Below, piece by piece: positions 1 to 9,862 of a stretch of 64,000 nt of DNA (positions are counted from its first letter, which is position 1; each line of letters opens with the position of its first letter). The position numbers and the translations under genes are program-made. The notes under the pieces were generated by a model. It searched no databases. It saw nothing but the letters and a program-made list of their open reading frames with translations, and was not told the origin of the DNA. The stretch comes from Porphyra umbilicalis (lineage: Eukaryota > Rhodophyta > Bangiophyceae > Bangiales > Bangiaceae), in contig KV918839.1 of NCBI GenBank assembly GCA_002049455.2, positions 62,001 through 126,000 on the forward strand, in the 5' to 3' direction.

Positions 1-1369
1 TCTGATCCAATGAAAATCGTCTCAAAACACCTCGCCGCAGGGCGGAAACACTCAACCTCGGACGTCGAGGCAGGTCGCTGCTGTCCTCACCATTCCGCGC
101 TGACAGTGATCTCGCCTGAGTGCACCAGGGGCGAGGCCCCTCCTGAATTCGTGAAATTGCATCATTATAGTGATACACATGCCTGAAACTTGGCCGTGTG
201 AGCTTGATTCTCGTTGTCTTAGCCGTCGGACATGCCATCCGAACCGAATAATTGTGTCTCCAGATCCCCGACCGGCCATTCCAAGTCGTAGGCTGCGGTT
301 TCGATGGGGCACCACACTGTGTCGCCCTCAAATCGCTTAAAAGTAACCAAAGAAGCGCGATGGCAGAACCGCCGACGACGCGGGCGAGGAATTCTCGGGC
401 GCTGGAGCCACGGAGGTTGTTGCGCGGGACGGCAGTCGCGTGGGCGAAAGCGTCGGCGAGCGCCGGCTCCGTCTGGCTGAGCGCGAGGAAGTCGTAGCGC
501 GCCGCGCCGAGCGCGTAAATGCGGCGGGCAGAGAGGAGGAGGGCGACGAGCTCCGCTTCGTCGACCTCGTCGTCGCTGAAGAAGTAGGCCTGGAGGGAGT
601 TGGCAAGGCGCTCCGTCCAGGCGAGCGACTGATACCAGGCGCGCGCCTCGTGCTCGTCCCGCGTGCCGGCCGCAAAGGTGGCGGCGTGGGGAATGTCCTC
701 GGGGGAGAACGGGACGGGCAGCCCGTCGCGGCGCTCGACGCACGACGGGATCGAAAAGGCGCCAAGGGTGTCCTCGGCGCTGTCGGGGAGGGACACACGG
801 TCAAACCCGTCGTCGAACCGGTCGCCGCCGTCGCGGTCGTACGCGTCGCTACGGCGGCCGACGAGTTCGGGTCCCTCAGCGGCGCCGCGGAAGACAGCCG
901 GGCCAGACGCGCGGAACGCCGGGGGGGGCCGGGCCTGCGCGGCGGCATACCGGGGCGTGGCGTCGGCGGGCGCGTCGGTCGCGGCGGCGGCGCCAGGAGC
1001 GTACGCAGCAAGCCGCGCGTTAGCACCGGCGAGGTCACGCGCCAGCGTGTGGATGACCTCGGCGTCGTTGCGTCCGGCAGCCGTAGTGGCACCCGCCCCT
1101 TGGTTAGCCGTCGCCGCGGCTACGGCGGCGACGGCGGCGTCGGCGAGGCGGATGCGCTCGAGCTCGCACGGCGTCCCCTCCTCGTCGTCTATCTTCGACC
1201 CGCCACGTGACGGGGGGTCGGGGGCCGTCGTGGCCAGCGCCTCGTCGGTCGGCGCCGGCGCGCCCCCGCGTGCGGGGGGCCCGTCGGTGGCGGCGGCGGC
1301 GGCGGTGGCGGCGGCGGCGGTGGCGGCGTGGTCGACGGTGATGCCGTCGGCGTTGCTGCCGGTGCTCAT
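1..1369 (-). CDS. Partial hypothetical protein, open to the window edge
   Basis: The frame starts at an ATG at 1369 (protein start MSTGSNADGITVDHAA) and stays open on the minus strand to base 1, at least 456 codons. It has an Ala-rich N terminus, a short helical stretch (LERIRLADAAVAAV), then a well-mixed acidic/aromatic domain at about residues 180-320 (for example YFFSDDEVDEAELVALLLSA and RRIYALGAARYDFLALSQTE) that does not look like random GC-rich reading. Near 350-360 a second frame takes over as plausible coding and ends at 219 with an acidic tail (LEWPVGDLETQLFGSDGMS). The true 3' end is therefore either off-window, or at 219 after an intron or a frame change. I do not recognise the family; the general build resembles a retroelement gag, but no zinc knuckle is visible. 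Confidence 0.5.
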   Translation of the reverse strand, partial: MSTGSNADGITVDHAATAAAATAAAAATDGPPARGGAPAPTDEALATTAPDPPSRGGSKIDDEEGTPCELERIRLADAAVAAVAAATANQGAGATTAAGRNDAEVIHTLARDLAGANARLAAYAPGAAAATDAPADATPRYAAAQARPPPAFRASGPAVFRGAAEGPELVGRRSDAYDRDGGDRFDDGFDRVSLPDSAEDTLGAFSIPSCVERRDGLPVPFSPEDIPHAATFAAGTRDEHEARAWYQSLAWTERLANSLQAYFFSDDEVDEAELVALLLSARRIYALGAARYDFLALSQTEPALADAFAHATAVPRNNLRGSSAREFLARVVGGSAIALLWLLLSDLRATQCGAPSKPQPTTWNGRSGIWRHNYSVRMACPTAKTTRIKLTRPSFRHVYHYNDAISRIQEGPRPWCTQARSLSARNGEDSSDLPRRPRLSVSALRRGVLRRFSLDQ

Positions 1370-3290
1370 ACTTGGGTATGCGCGACGTCAAACCGTGGGC
1401 AGAGGCCCAGGAGAGTTGCTTCGAGCTGTGTGATTTACAACCCAGCGAGAAGCAAGGACGTTGGGGGACAGGGGGAGAGCAAGAAAGGAAAGAGAGAGCG
1501 CGCCCTTCTAGTACTCAACCCTCCACCCGCCGTCGCCCGCCGTCCGCGCCGCCACGCCCGTCCACCCGCCGTCCATTCCCGCGCCGTCGGCGCGGTGCGC
1601 CGTGCGCGCGCTTGGCCGCGTGCGTGCGCGTGCCCCGCCGCTACCGCCGTGCTTGCGTGGCGGGGCCTGGGCGGGTGAGTCCCCCCCCCCCGTTGCGGTG
1701 CCGCCGCGTTGGCGGCAACGTCGCGGGGGGGGGGGGGGGGGGGCCCGGGGCGGCTGCTCGAGGTTGAGAAGTGCTTACTGTCTTGGGGGCGTCGCGGCGG
1801 CCGTGGCGCGTCGGCGGTCGCGTCCGTCACGGGCGGGCGTTTGCCCGTCCCCGGCGGGTGCTGCCACGTCGGCGGCCGCTGCGGTGCGTTGCCCGTCCCG
1901 TTGCGGGCGCCGCCACGCCGGCGGCCGCTGCGGTACGGCGCCAACTGCGCGCCACGCCGCCGCACCGCCCCCCGGAAATAAATTCCAGTTGCGGTTCCAA
2001 AGCAAATCGTTGACAGCCGTGCAGAAGACACAACAACAGTCATGCTTTTGATCAACAGCTTGGCCTTCATAGAGCCGCTGCTCGCCGACCGACCCCGCCG
2101 CCGGCCCCTACCGCCGCCGGCCGCCCTCACCACCAGCCACCACCACCAGCCGCCCCATCCACGATCGATGGCCTCTGACCACCCGGGCCAAAACCCGCCA
2201 CCACCAGCCGTTACCTACAACCGGTACTCCCGCCAACCGCCGACGCGTAACCGCTGCCGCTTGCCAGCCTACTCGCCGGAGCCCCCACGCCAACAGCCGA
2301 GACCGGGAGCGCCCCCGCTGCCGCACCCCCCCCTGCTTGCTGGCACCCGACGCTGGCGCCTGCGCCTCACCGCCAAGCACCGCCACCGCCAGCCCGACCC
2401 GCCAGAGACCGCCTGCCTCCGGCGCGGGGCGCCCAACCCCACAGCGAGGGGAGGATGTTGAGGAGCACGCCGCGGCCCGGCGGGGCGGGGGCCGGTGCCT
2501 GCTGGTAACGTCCCCCACCCGGAGTGCGGAGGAAGGGCGCAGGGGGAGCTAGGACCGGGGAAGCGGTGGACGGTGGTGGTAGAGCAGGGGGGAGGGAAAG
2601 CGAGGGCGGCAGTCGCAGCGGCGCGGGTGGCGCGGCGCGGCGCAGCGGGGAGAGGGGTGGGGGCCGCCCGCACCGCCGGCCCCCGCTGGTCGGAAAGCGC
2701 CAGCAGGAGAGAGAAGAGCAGGAAAGCGGGAGCGGGGGAGCAGAGGGAGCAGATGGGGGGGGCGGGCGGGGGGGGGGCCAGGCGGGGGGGGGGGCGGGTG
2801 GGGGGACGGGTCGGGCGGGGTGGGGGCGCGGGCGGGCCAGGCGGTGGCTGAAACAGTCGCAGATACGGGCATCACGGCCGATACGGCGGTCGGAAGGCGT
2901 GGATCACAGCAGTGTGCAGGGGGGGAGCGTGGGCCGCTCTGTAGAGGAGGTGCCGCACGGCACCCCACAGGGGGGGGTCGGCCATGCATGTCGTCATGAC
3001 CACCGACACCACACGCCAGGACATGGTATTGCACCAGCCATGCAGTAAATGCAATGGTCCAGGCATTCCCGCGTGGCTTCTGGGCCACGTCCTTGACGCG
3101 CAGTGCCAGCCACGAGCAGCGAGCGCTCTCAGAGGAAAGCCAGCAATGTCGGTCTATCACAACGTGTCTCAATTATTGGTGAAACGTGTCTAAATTCGCT
3201 TAATAGGCCACGAACAGCTGTGTGTCAATGTGAACGTGCCCTATTGAACGTCGAACGACTTCCTCGAATTTAGGTAAGTCCAACTTGGTT
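1370..3290. other. Intergenic, GC-skewed low-complexity DNA
   Basis: I find no credible gene here. The stretch has G runs (about 1729-1742 and 2755-2815), a local duplication of a GCGGCCGCTGCGGT-type module at 1871-1935, and proline/arginine-rich open frames on both strands that look like by-products of composition. Bases near the start of the minus-strand gene at 1369 would be its upstream region, but no clear promoter element is seen. Confidence 0.4.
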
Positions 3291-3295
3291 CGATA

Positions 3296-3375
3296 GTCCG
3301 AGTGTCACAATAGGTCGCGCATGGCCTATTCGAAGCCGAAATACGGCACGCGCACCCTATTCAGGACACTCGGAC
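3296..3375. mobile_element. 80-bp MITE-like inverted repeat with TA flanks
   Basis: The ends GTCCGAGTGTC (3296) and GACACTCGGAC (ending 3375) are exact inverted copies, with weaker pairing inward (CAATAGG against CCTATT). Both sides are bordered by TA (3294-3295 and 3376-3377). That is the signature of Tc1/mariner-type non-autonomous elements. It has no coding capacity. Confidence 0.55.
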
Positions 3376-4638
3376 TATGCTACGGGCTCACTCATTGGCT
3401 GGACACCAAATCGTTGCCACATAAAACGTGTCTGTTGACAAACGACCACGCCAAACGACGACGGCGAAACGATCGCCGCTTCACTCAAAGGCTGGGAACG
3501 ACAGGTGACCCAAGAGTCGACACTTCCTGCCTCGACGGACGTAGACGCAATCGACGCGAGACGCCATGACGTATCAAGCGACACACACGAGTCGCTTGCG
3601 GCCACTTCGAGGGCCTCCGGGTCTTGTGCGAACCTTCTGAGCCTCCCACGCTGCCGTAGCGTGTACGTCAAGGGACAGACGTAGAGCACCACTCCGTGCT
3701 TCTTTGCCTCCTTTCTTGTCGTCGAGTATGAGTGGCTCAAGGGAGTGAGCCGAGGCTGTCAAAACTGGGACGGTGGCAGCCTGGGGTGCTGCCATGTGTC
3801 AGATGATTGTCCTATATCGGCACGATCGGCCACTTCGCGTCGTGTATGTGCTTCGTGTCTGCGTCGTGGCAGACGATCGCCACCTTCTTCCAGCCTGAGC
3901 ACAGAAATCTCGGGTGGATCACGGGGATCTCGCGGTGCTGGCGCCTCTCTGATTCCACTGAGATATAGTCCATTGGAATAGACCACGAACGACCCACCGA
4001 TGAACGTGACTATCGGCGAGAAAGTAGCCTACTCATGAGTAAGTCTATTGCGTATATCGTCCATTTCAGGCCTCGCCGTTAGGCGACCTCTGGAAGGGCG
4101 CCACGTCGCATGCCCAATTGAGAATTTAACAATATAGTCCCGACATTGCTGGCTTTGCTCTCAGAGCTCCTCGGGGACCACCCCATGCAAAATTTTGCAT
4201 TGTGATCGGGAGCCCCACATACTACATGTCCGCCGCGCGCCCGCCCGCGTCTGCCACCCTGCCACCGCCCGCACGCCGGTCGGCGCGTCCACCCCACTGG
4301 CGGTGGGCGCGCGGGCGAGCAAGCGTGCTGGCTGGGGTGTCCACGCGGGACGCTGCCGGCGGCGACAAGGACGAGGCGCCGCGCGGGACCGGCCCGCCCT
4401 ACGGAAAAATTAAGACTCACTTTGACCGTCGTTGTGACTCTCTCTTGAGCCAAATTGGCGCATTGATTCACTGTCTTGGTTCAACAGAACGTCATATTCC
4501 CTTCCTCGTGGCCGATTGTGCACGCCCAGAGAGTCAAATGTGCGAGAAGCTGAGTCAAATCACCTGGCCAGGTGCCACCTCGCAGAGTCCGATGCGATGT
4601 TTTTCCTGACAATGGTGCCTCGATGCCAACAAGGAATA

Positions 4639-4894
4639 GTCAAAACGGCTCTTTGAGGAGTTGTCTTGACCATCGAAGTTTGTCAAAATGGCTCATTGAA
4701 GCGTTGTGTTGACCATAAAAATCGTTAAACCGGATCATTGAGGAGTCGTGTTGACCTCCAAAAGCCGTCGAAACGGCTCTTTGAGACGTTGTGTTGACCG
4801 TCTAAGTCGTTAAACCGGATCATTGAGGTGTTGTGATGACCGCCAAAAATCGTCAAAATGGCTCATTGAGGCTTTTTGTTGACCGTCAAAAATC
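4639..4894. repeat. 43-bp minisatellite, six units
   Basis: Six head-to-tail units of 42-43 bp, each opening with a variant of GTCAAAATGGCTCATTGAGG and including a TTGACC core. Units alternate between two subtypes (CAAAATGGCTC and TAAACCGGATC), which suggests a higher-order dimer. It sits in an AT-richer island between GC-rich blocks, with no gene in or beside it. Confidence 0.8.
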
Positions 4895-5799
4895 GGACTT
4901 TCTAGGCATATGATTGGTCGTCAGCTGTGCAAGGGTCTGCAAGGGTCTGTGCAGGAGGTTGTCGTACGGTTCTGGGTTTTTGTATTGGCTCTGCTGTCCA
5001 AATTCCTCATCCATTTAATTAAACTTCCAATCATGACGACTGAGAGCAACAAATCAGACAGTGGTGGTGAGTGCGGTTCAGAAACTAAGCAACACCGCAG
5101 TATCACCAATACGACCGAGATGGCGCGATCGGTGGCCAAGAAATAGACAAAGAGCAGAGGAAATAAGAGAGCGAGGCAGAGAAGCAACATCATGACAGTG
5201 GGTGAAAAAGACGGTTGGGAGGAGGGGGATCGACGAGGAGTAAAGTCGCCAAGAAGGGCACGATCACCGAGCACCAACGCCGACGGGGCGAGGGAGGATC
5301 AACAGGAAGTAGGGCCGGCGGGGAGGACCGGCGAGAAACACAAATAAAAGGGCAACCAGTCAAACAGAGGGAGAAGGAAGACGAAAAGCAGGGAGGCACA
5401 AGAAACAAACGAAAGGAATCGAAAACGTGCAATGAAGATAGCCACGCCGACGGGATGACACCGTTGTGTCGGCCAGTACGGGTCGCGGCTCAGCGTGGGC
5501 TCCTGCACTGAGGATTGGCACGCCCGGGTCAGTCACGCGGTGGGGACGGCAACGGGGAGGTGACAATGCGGCGTAACGCACGAAGGCGGGGGCGACGACA
5601 CGGCGGGGGCCAAGGTGGTGACAGCAACGTCGGGGGGGAGCGACAGAGAGCAGCCAAGGAAAGGGGAGGCGGGGCGGGGGCGTAAACGTAGGCAGAGCAG
5701 TGGTGGAGAACCAACGTGAGGGAGCGAGGCGGTCGGGTACGGGTTGGCCAGGAAATGCAATGAGCGGTCGGGTGGGGTGTTGTATCAGGCCCGTTCTCA
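4895..5799. other. Intergenic stretch, nothing recognised
   Basis: AT-moderate sequence passing into purine-rich sequence. Short open frames on both strands carry no recognisable domain, and I see no repeat with clear boundaries. Confidence 0.35.
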
Positions 5800-7062
5800 G
5801 GGTCATTCCAAGCAACTCGATCCTTCGAAACATTGAGTTTGCGACATCACATGTGACGGCTCTTTCCAATCAAACGCGGGCATCCCGCGTCGCAAACTCG
5901 GCGATGTTATGCTGTGGCTCGGGGAGAAATAGGGTCAAGCCACCACATCGTCACCTCGTCACAGAGTGTGACGGATTTGCACACTTGCTACTTCGGGCAG
6001 TGAGTGGCGGCGACAATGTTGCTTCCCGAGAGAATATCACCACAACCAGTGCAACATTGTCGCCGCCTCGCGGCACCTCGGCCTCGGGGCCGACGCGGCG
6101 CGCTACCGCGCTGTTTACTGGTTGACGTGCAGCCCCCCCTCGTGCTACCTGAGCAGCTTTCTCCGCGTGGCTGTTCGCGCCCTTTTTCTCGTTCGTCGAT
6201 CGGCGATGGCGCTCCTCTTTGCTACGCAACTGCGGGGCATCCGAGCAGCCGAGACATGTCTTCTCCTGCCCGCGCCTGCGCTACCTGAAGACGGAATTGC
6301 CGCGCGCAGGCGCAACGAGGGGGGGCGGGGGGGGGGTTGGCGTGTGGCGCTCTGAAGCAGTCGGGGGGGGGAAGAGCGGCGGTCAGAGCGGTAGGAAAGG
6401 GTGCGTGGTGGGCCGATTTGTCCTGCTGCAGCCCATTAAACGGTCGCGCCCAGCGGGTTCTGGCCGAGACGCAGCGACACTGCCCACTGCCACTCACCTC
6501 TAGAGCGGCAGCCCCCCACACCACACCTCTCTAGTGCCCCGCCATTTATGAATCTCCTCTACGGTACAACGGCACCCTCCCACATGGCCTCATGTCGTTC
6601 ATGCGCATCGCTCGAGCAGAGCAGTCGCCGTAGCTGACGCGCATAGCGCAGAAAGACGCCGGGCGTGTCGCTGAGGGGGAGCGATATGAGCCGAGCACCG
6701 CGCTGGTGCAGGTGTAGACGGCGGCCGCGGAATGGCCGACAGCCAGCTGATCGTGCGCATCGTGCCAACACGACATGGCTGGATGGGTGGGTGCAGCAGG
6801 GGCGGATAAAAGCGTGAGTGGGTGCGCGAGGAGGCTTTGGGGACGAGTGTAGGTGGGTTCCAAGAGCGATGGTCGAGGCGCTCTTCGCCAAACGCGCGCC
6901 CGTTGCGTACTTCGTGCATGAAATTCAATGACGGATGAGACAATTGTAGATGGTCGATCTATTTTCAATGATCCGGGGATGAGGGGCACGATCGGCCAGT
7001 CCACGAAACAGCACCCTTGTGTGACGTCACAAACTCTAGCGCAGAGTTGCTTGGAATGACCC
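5800..7062. mobile_element. Candidate 1.26-kb element with imperfect TIRs
   Basis: GGGTCATTCCAAGCAACTC at 5800-5818 is repeated exactly in inverted orientation at 7044-7062. Inside this, GAGTTT followed by a GTCACA-type motif (5835-5860) is mirrored at 7019-7036, giving imperfect terminal inverted repeats of about 40-60 bp. Inside is a perfect 17-bp hairpin at 6006-6065. No transposase is encoded, and I see no clear target-site duplication. Confidence 0.5.
6006..6065. repeat. Perfect 17-bp hairpin
   Basis: GGCGGCGACAATGTTGC is followed after a 26-base loop by its exact reverse complement. It lies inside the candidate element at 5800-7062. It could be an internal palindrome of that element; it has no T run, and nothing ties it to a terminator. 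Confidence 0.7.
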
Positions 7063-7066
7063 AGGC

Positions 7067-7979
7067 GCGCTTCGTGTGACGCCACATTCATGTGACGGCG
7101 CAGCGAAGTGAGAATGCTGCGCGCTGACACGAACGACACTTTTGAGGTGACTTTATAAATACATGTACAAGTCCAAATCAATTCGAATGGTTCTCTTGAG
7201 CTACGATCGGATTGATGCGGGTTCACCCAGGCAGTTCCAAGCGTGCGCCGTGCTTGAGGAGTGGAGGAAGCGACGCAGGAGGGAGAAGGAGGACGACGGG
7301 CTGGGGGAATAAAGAGATATGCGACAAGGAGCACGCGAGTGGTAGCTGATGTGAGATGGGGGGAGCGAAAAATTGTGAAGCTCCTTGCTCCGGGGACCGC
7401 TTTCTACCCCACAGGCGAGCGACCGGGTGCATCTCAGGGCCTTCAGGGTCTCGCATCTCGTTCACCGCACCACTACCGTCGTAAAATGTCCGCGGCTATG
7501 AACCACTGCGACTCACACGTGCTGGAACAAGAAGGAGTGGCATCTTGAACGCTGCGGCCGGCCAGGGCGTGCGTGAAATGCGTGGAGGGGGGGGATGAGC
7601 GGAGATGACCGCCAAGAGCGGGGGTGGCCGCTACGAGCGGGGTGCTGGGACCCGTTGGTGGGCCTGGTACGGGTGGCTCGGACCAACACATGCTGGCGCT
7701 GCTTGCGTCTTGTCACGAAGCGTCACAGTTAAATTGGCTGGTGACTGACAGCCGTGGATGTCTTGTGCGATCCACACAAAATTGCGCAGCAAGTGACAGC
7801 CGTTTCAAAATGCATTGCGAGACCGCGGCGGCCGCCACATGTGGTCACATGAAGCAACCTACGCGAAACGTTTACGTAGGTTGCTTCATGTGGCGTACAA
7901 TGTGGCGCCTTATAGCCCTGTGTTTCGCTTCTCGACCAATAGAATCGCGGTACATCTGGCGTTCCGTCACACGAAGCGC
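7067..7979. mobile_element. Candidate 0.9-kb element with 15-bp TIRs
   Basis: GCGCTTCGTGTGACG at 7067-7081 has its exact reverse complement at 7965-7979. The interval begins 4 bp after the neighbouring inverted-repeat element ends, and it contains a perfect 18-bp hairpin. No protein of a known transposase family is encoded. The motif next to its right end (CTGAGAACGGGCCT at about 7982) is also inverted beside the left end of the neighbour (about 5787), so the two may have arisen together. Confidence 0.4.
7846..7892. repeat. Perfect 18-bp hairpin
   Basis: CACATGAAGCAACCTACG is followed after 11 bases by its exact reverse complement. It is a strong cruciform or RNA hairpin candidate inside the 7067-7979 element. 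Confidence 0.75.
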
Positions 7980-8134
7980 GACTGAGAACGGGCCTCAGGG
8001 TGCGTGGAAGGGAGCGTCAATGCACCTTGATCTGCCGCGGCTCTGTGTGTGGGTAGGCTACTCAATTCACCCTCCACGACGGAGGCGCTTCCAGTCAGTT
8101 CGATGCATCTCCGGGTCAATTGTGAAAATGACCC

Positions 8135-8614
8135 ATGCCAAGGTGGACCAGCGCACCCAAGGTGATGACAGGGCTCGCCGCCGATCCCACCGGTCCGAAA
8201 CTTTGGCGAGCCCAGACCAGATTCGACAAACCAGAACAGCCTGAGGGGCGAAGCCCAAATACTGACTCATCGGGGAGTCATTTTGACACATCAGTGAACG
8301 GATTTTCCGAAGGGCCGCAGGACGGCGGCGCGTCTGCCGTGCAGGACGGCGGCGCATCTGCCGCGCAGGACGGCGGCGCTTCCTCCGTGCAGGACGGCGG
8401 TGTGACTGCCGCGCGGGACGCCAGTGGCGTTGCCGCGGGGGCCGACGGCCGGGCCGTGACAGGCGGGGCACCCCAGGCGGGCACCGAGGAGACGAACGGT
8501 GCCAACGTGGCGACCGGCAAGGGCGTCAAATTTGGCGCCCAGCCCCGGGCGGCTAATGGCGTTAAGGCCGCGCGCGGCGCGGCGGACAAGTTGGAGAGCG
8601 GCAGCCGCCGGTAA
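8135..8614 (+). CDS. Hypothetical protein with QDGGASAV repeats
   Basis: A 159-codon frame. Its middle (8318-8413) is four 24-bp units encoding variants of QDGGASAV; the period is a multiple of three and keeps the frame. The remainder is Gly/Ala/Asp-rich with no known domain. The opposite strand is also open here, so the strand is uncertain. It could be one exon of a longer gene or simply an expanded minisatellite. Confidence 0.25.
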   Translation: MPRWTSAPKVMTGLAADPTGPKLWRAQTRFDKPEQPEGRSPNTDSSGSHFDTSVNGFSEGPQDGGASAVQDGGASAAQDGGASSVQDGGVTAARDASGVAAGADGRAVTGGAPQAGTEETNGANVATGKGVKFGAQPRAANGVKAARGAADKLESGSRR

Positions 8615-9862
8615 GTCGGTGGACGGACTGGAGGGCGGCGTGGGCCGCCGAGGGGCGGGGGACAGGGGGGGGAGAGACACCCCGTCCCCCCGCAAGGGCA
8701 CCCTGAGGGGGAGCTGAGTACGGAGGGCAGCGCGGGCGTGCGGTGCGTGGAGCAGGGCGACGGGCGTGTGCGGAGCGTGCGGGCGCTCCTCTGGGAGGGG
8801 CGAGTCGTGCGGGCAGAGGCCATGAGTCGGTACACATAGGGGCGCCGGAAGGGCCGGGGGTGTGGAGGTGAGTCGGAGGCAGAGAAAGAAGATATTCCTC
8901 CCTTTGTGTTTACGCTGGGCTCTCGGCGTGGTGTAGGCGACGTGGTGACCGCCTTCCCCCTCACAAACACAAGGACCGACGACAGAGCGGCGACGCCGGC
9001 GCACGCCGCGCCGGCCGACGCGGGCGGGCGCTGGCGCCTGGCGGCGGTGCCGCTGGGTGCACACGCGAGGCCCCGCGGCGCAGCGGCCGCGGCGGCCGGG
9101 CGCGGCGTGGCGAAGCGCCCGCCCGCCCCGCCGCGCGGCCGCCGGCGGGGGGCGTCGACGCGCCGCCGCCGCCGCCGTCGCCGCGCCGAAGGCCGCGCCC
9201 GCGCCGCCGGCGAGTGGCAACCGCGGTGGGCGCCGCGGCCGTCGGCGGCGGCGGGCGGCGCCCGACCCCCCCCGCCTGTAACGGGCGGACGGCAGACGCG
9301 GGGGGGCGGCGGCGGCAGAGGTGGCGGGCGGCGGCGTCGTGACGCCGGTGCGTCGGCCGCGTCGCCGCCGCCGCCGCCGGCAGCGCGTGGCGGCGGTGGG
9401 CGGCGGCGACGGGACGGACGGGGGCGGCGGCGCAGGCGGTCACCGCTTGTACGCGCGGCGGTGCGGAGCGGCGGCGGACAGCGTCTGGTGCCGTTGCGGC
9501 ACCGCCACGGGCGCTGCATTTTTTTGGCTTTCTGCTGCTTCACGTTCGATTCAGTGGGTGTGCGCCTGTGTTTCAGGCCTGCTTGGTTGCTGGGACGCTC
9601 AATTTTGTCCTCGCTGGACTCGTCGCCGCTCTTTGCAGCAGGGTTTGAGCGCGCAGCGGCGGTCAACGCATTGACCAATGAAAGTTACTGACAGTGTAAT
9701 GGCAGCGAATGGCGCACCGCCGGCAAGCCGGTGCGCCGGTACGCCGGCTGCCCGAGCAGAGGCACACAGCGCCCCGACGATTTGTCGCCACGACCGTTGA
9801 ACAGATATTCCGGCAGGAAGGATCGCTACAATCTATCCGAAGACACTACGGAGATGTGGTTG

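Noticed and set aside
8278-9678. Minus-strand 466-codon frame at 9678-8278
   Set aside because: Arg/Pro/Ala-rich throughout, open in parallel on the other strand, with no domain; best explained by composition.
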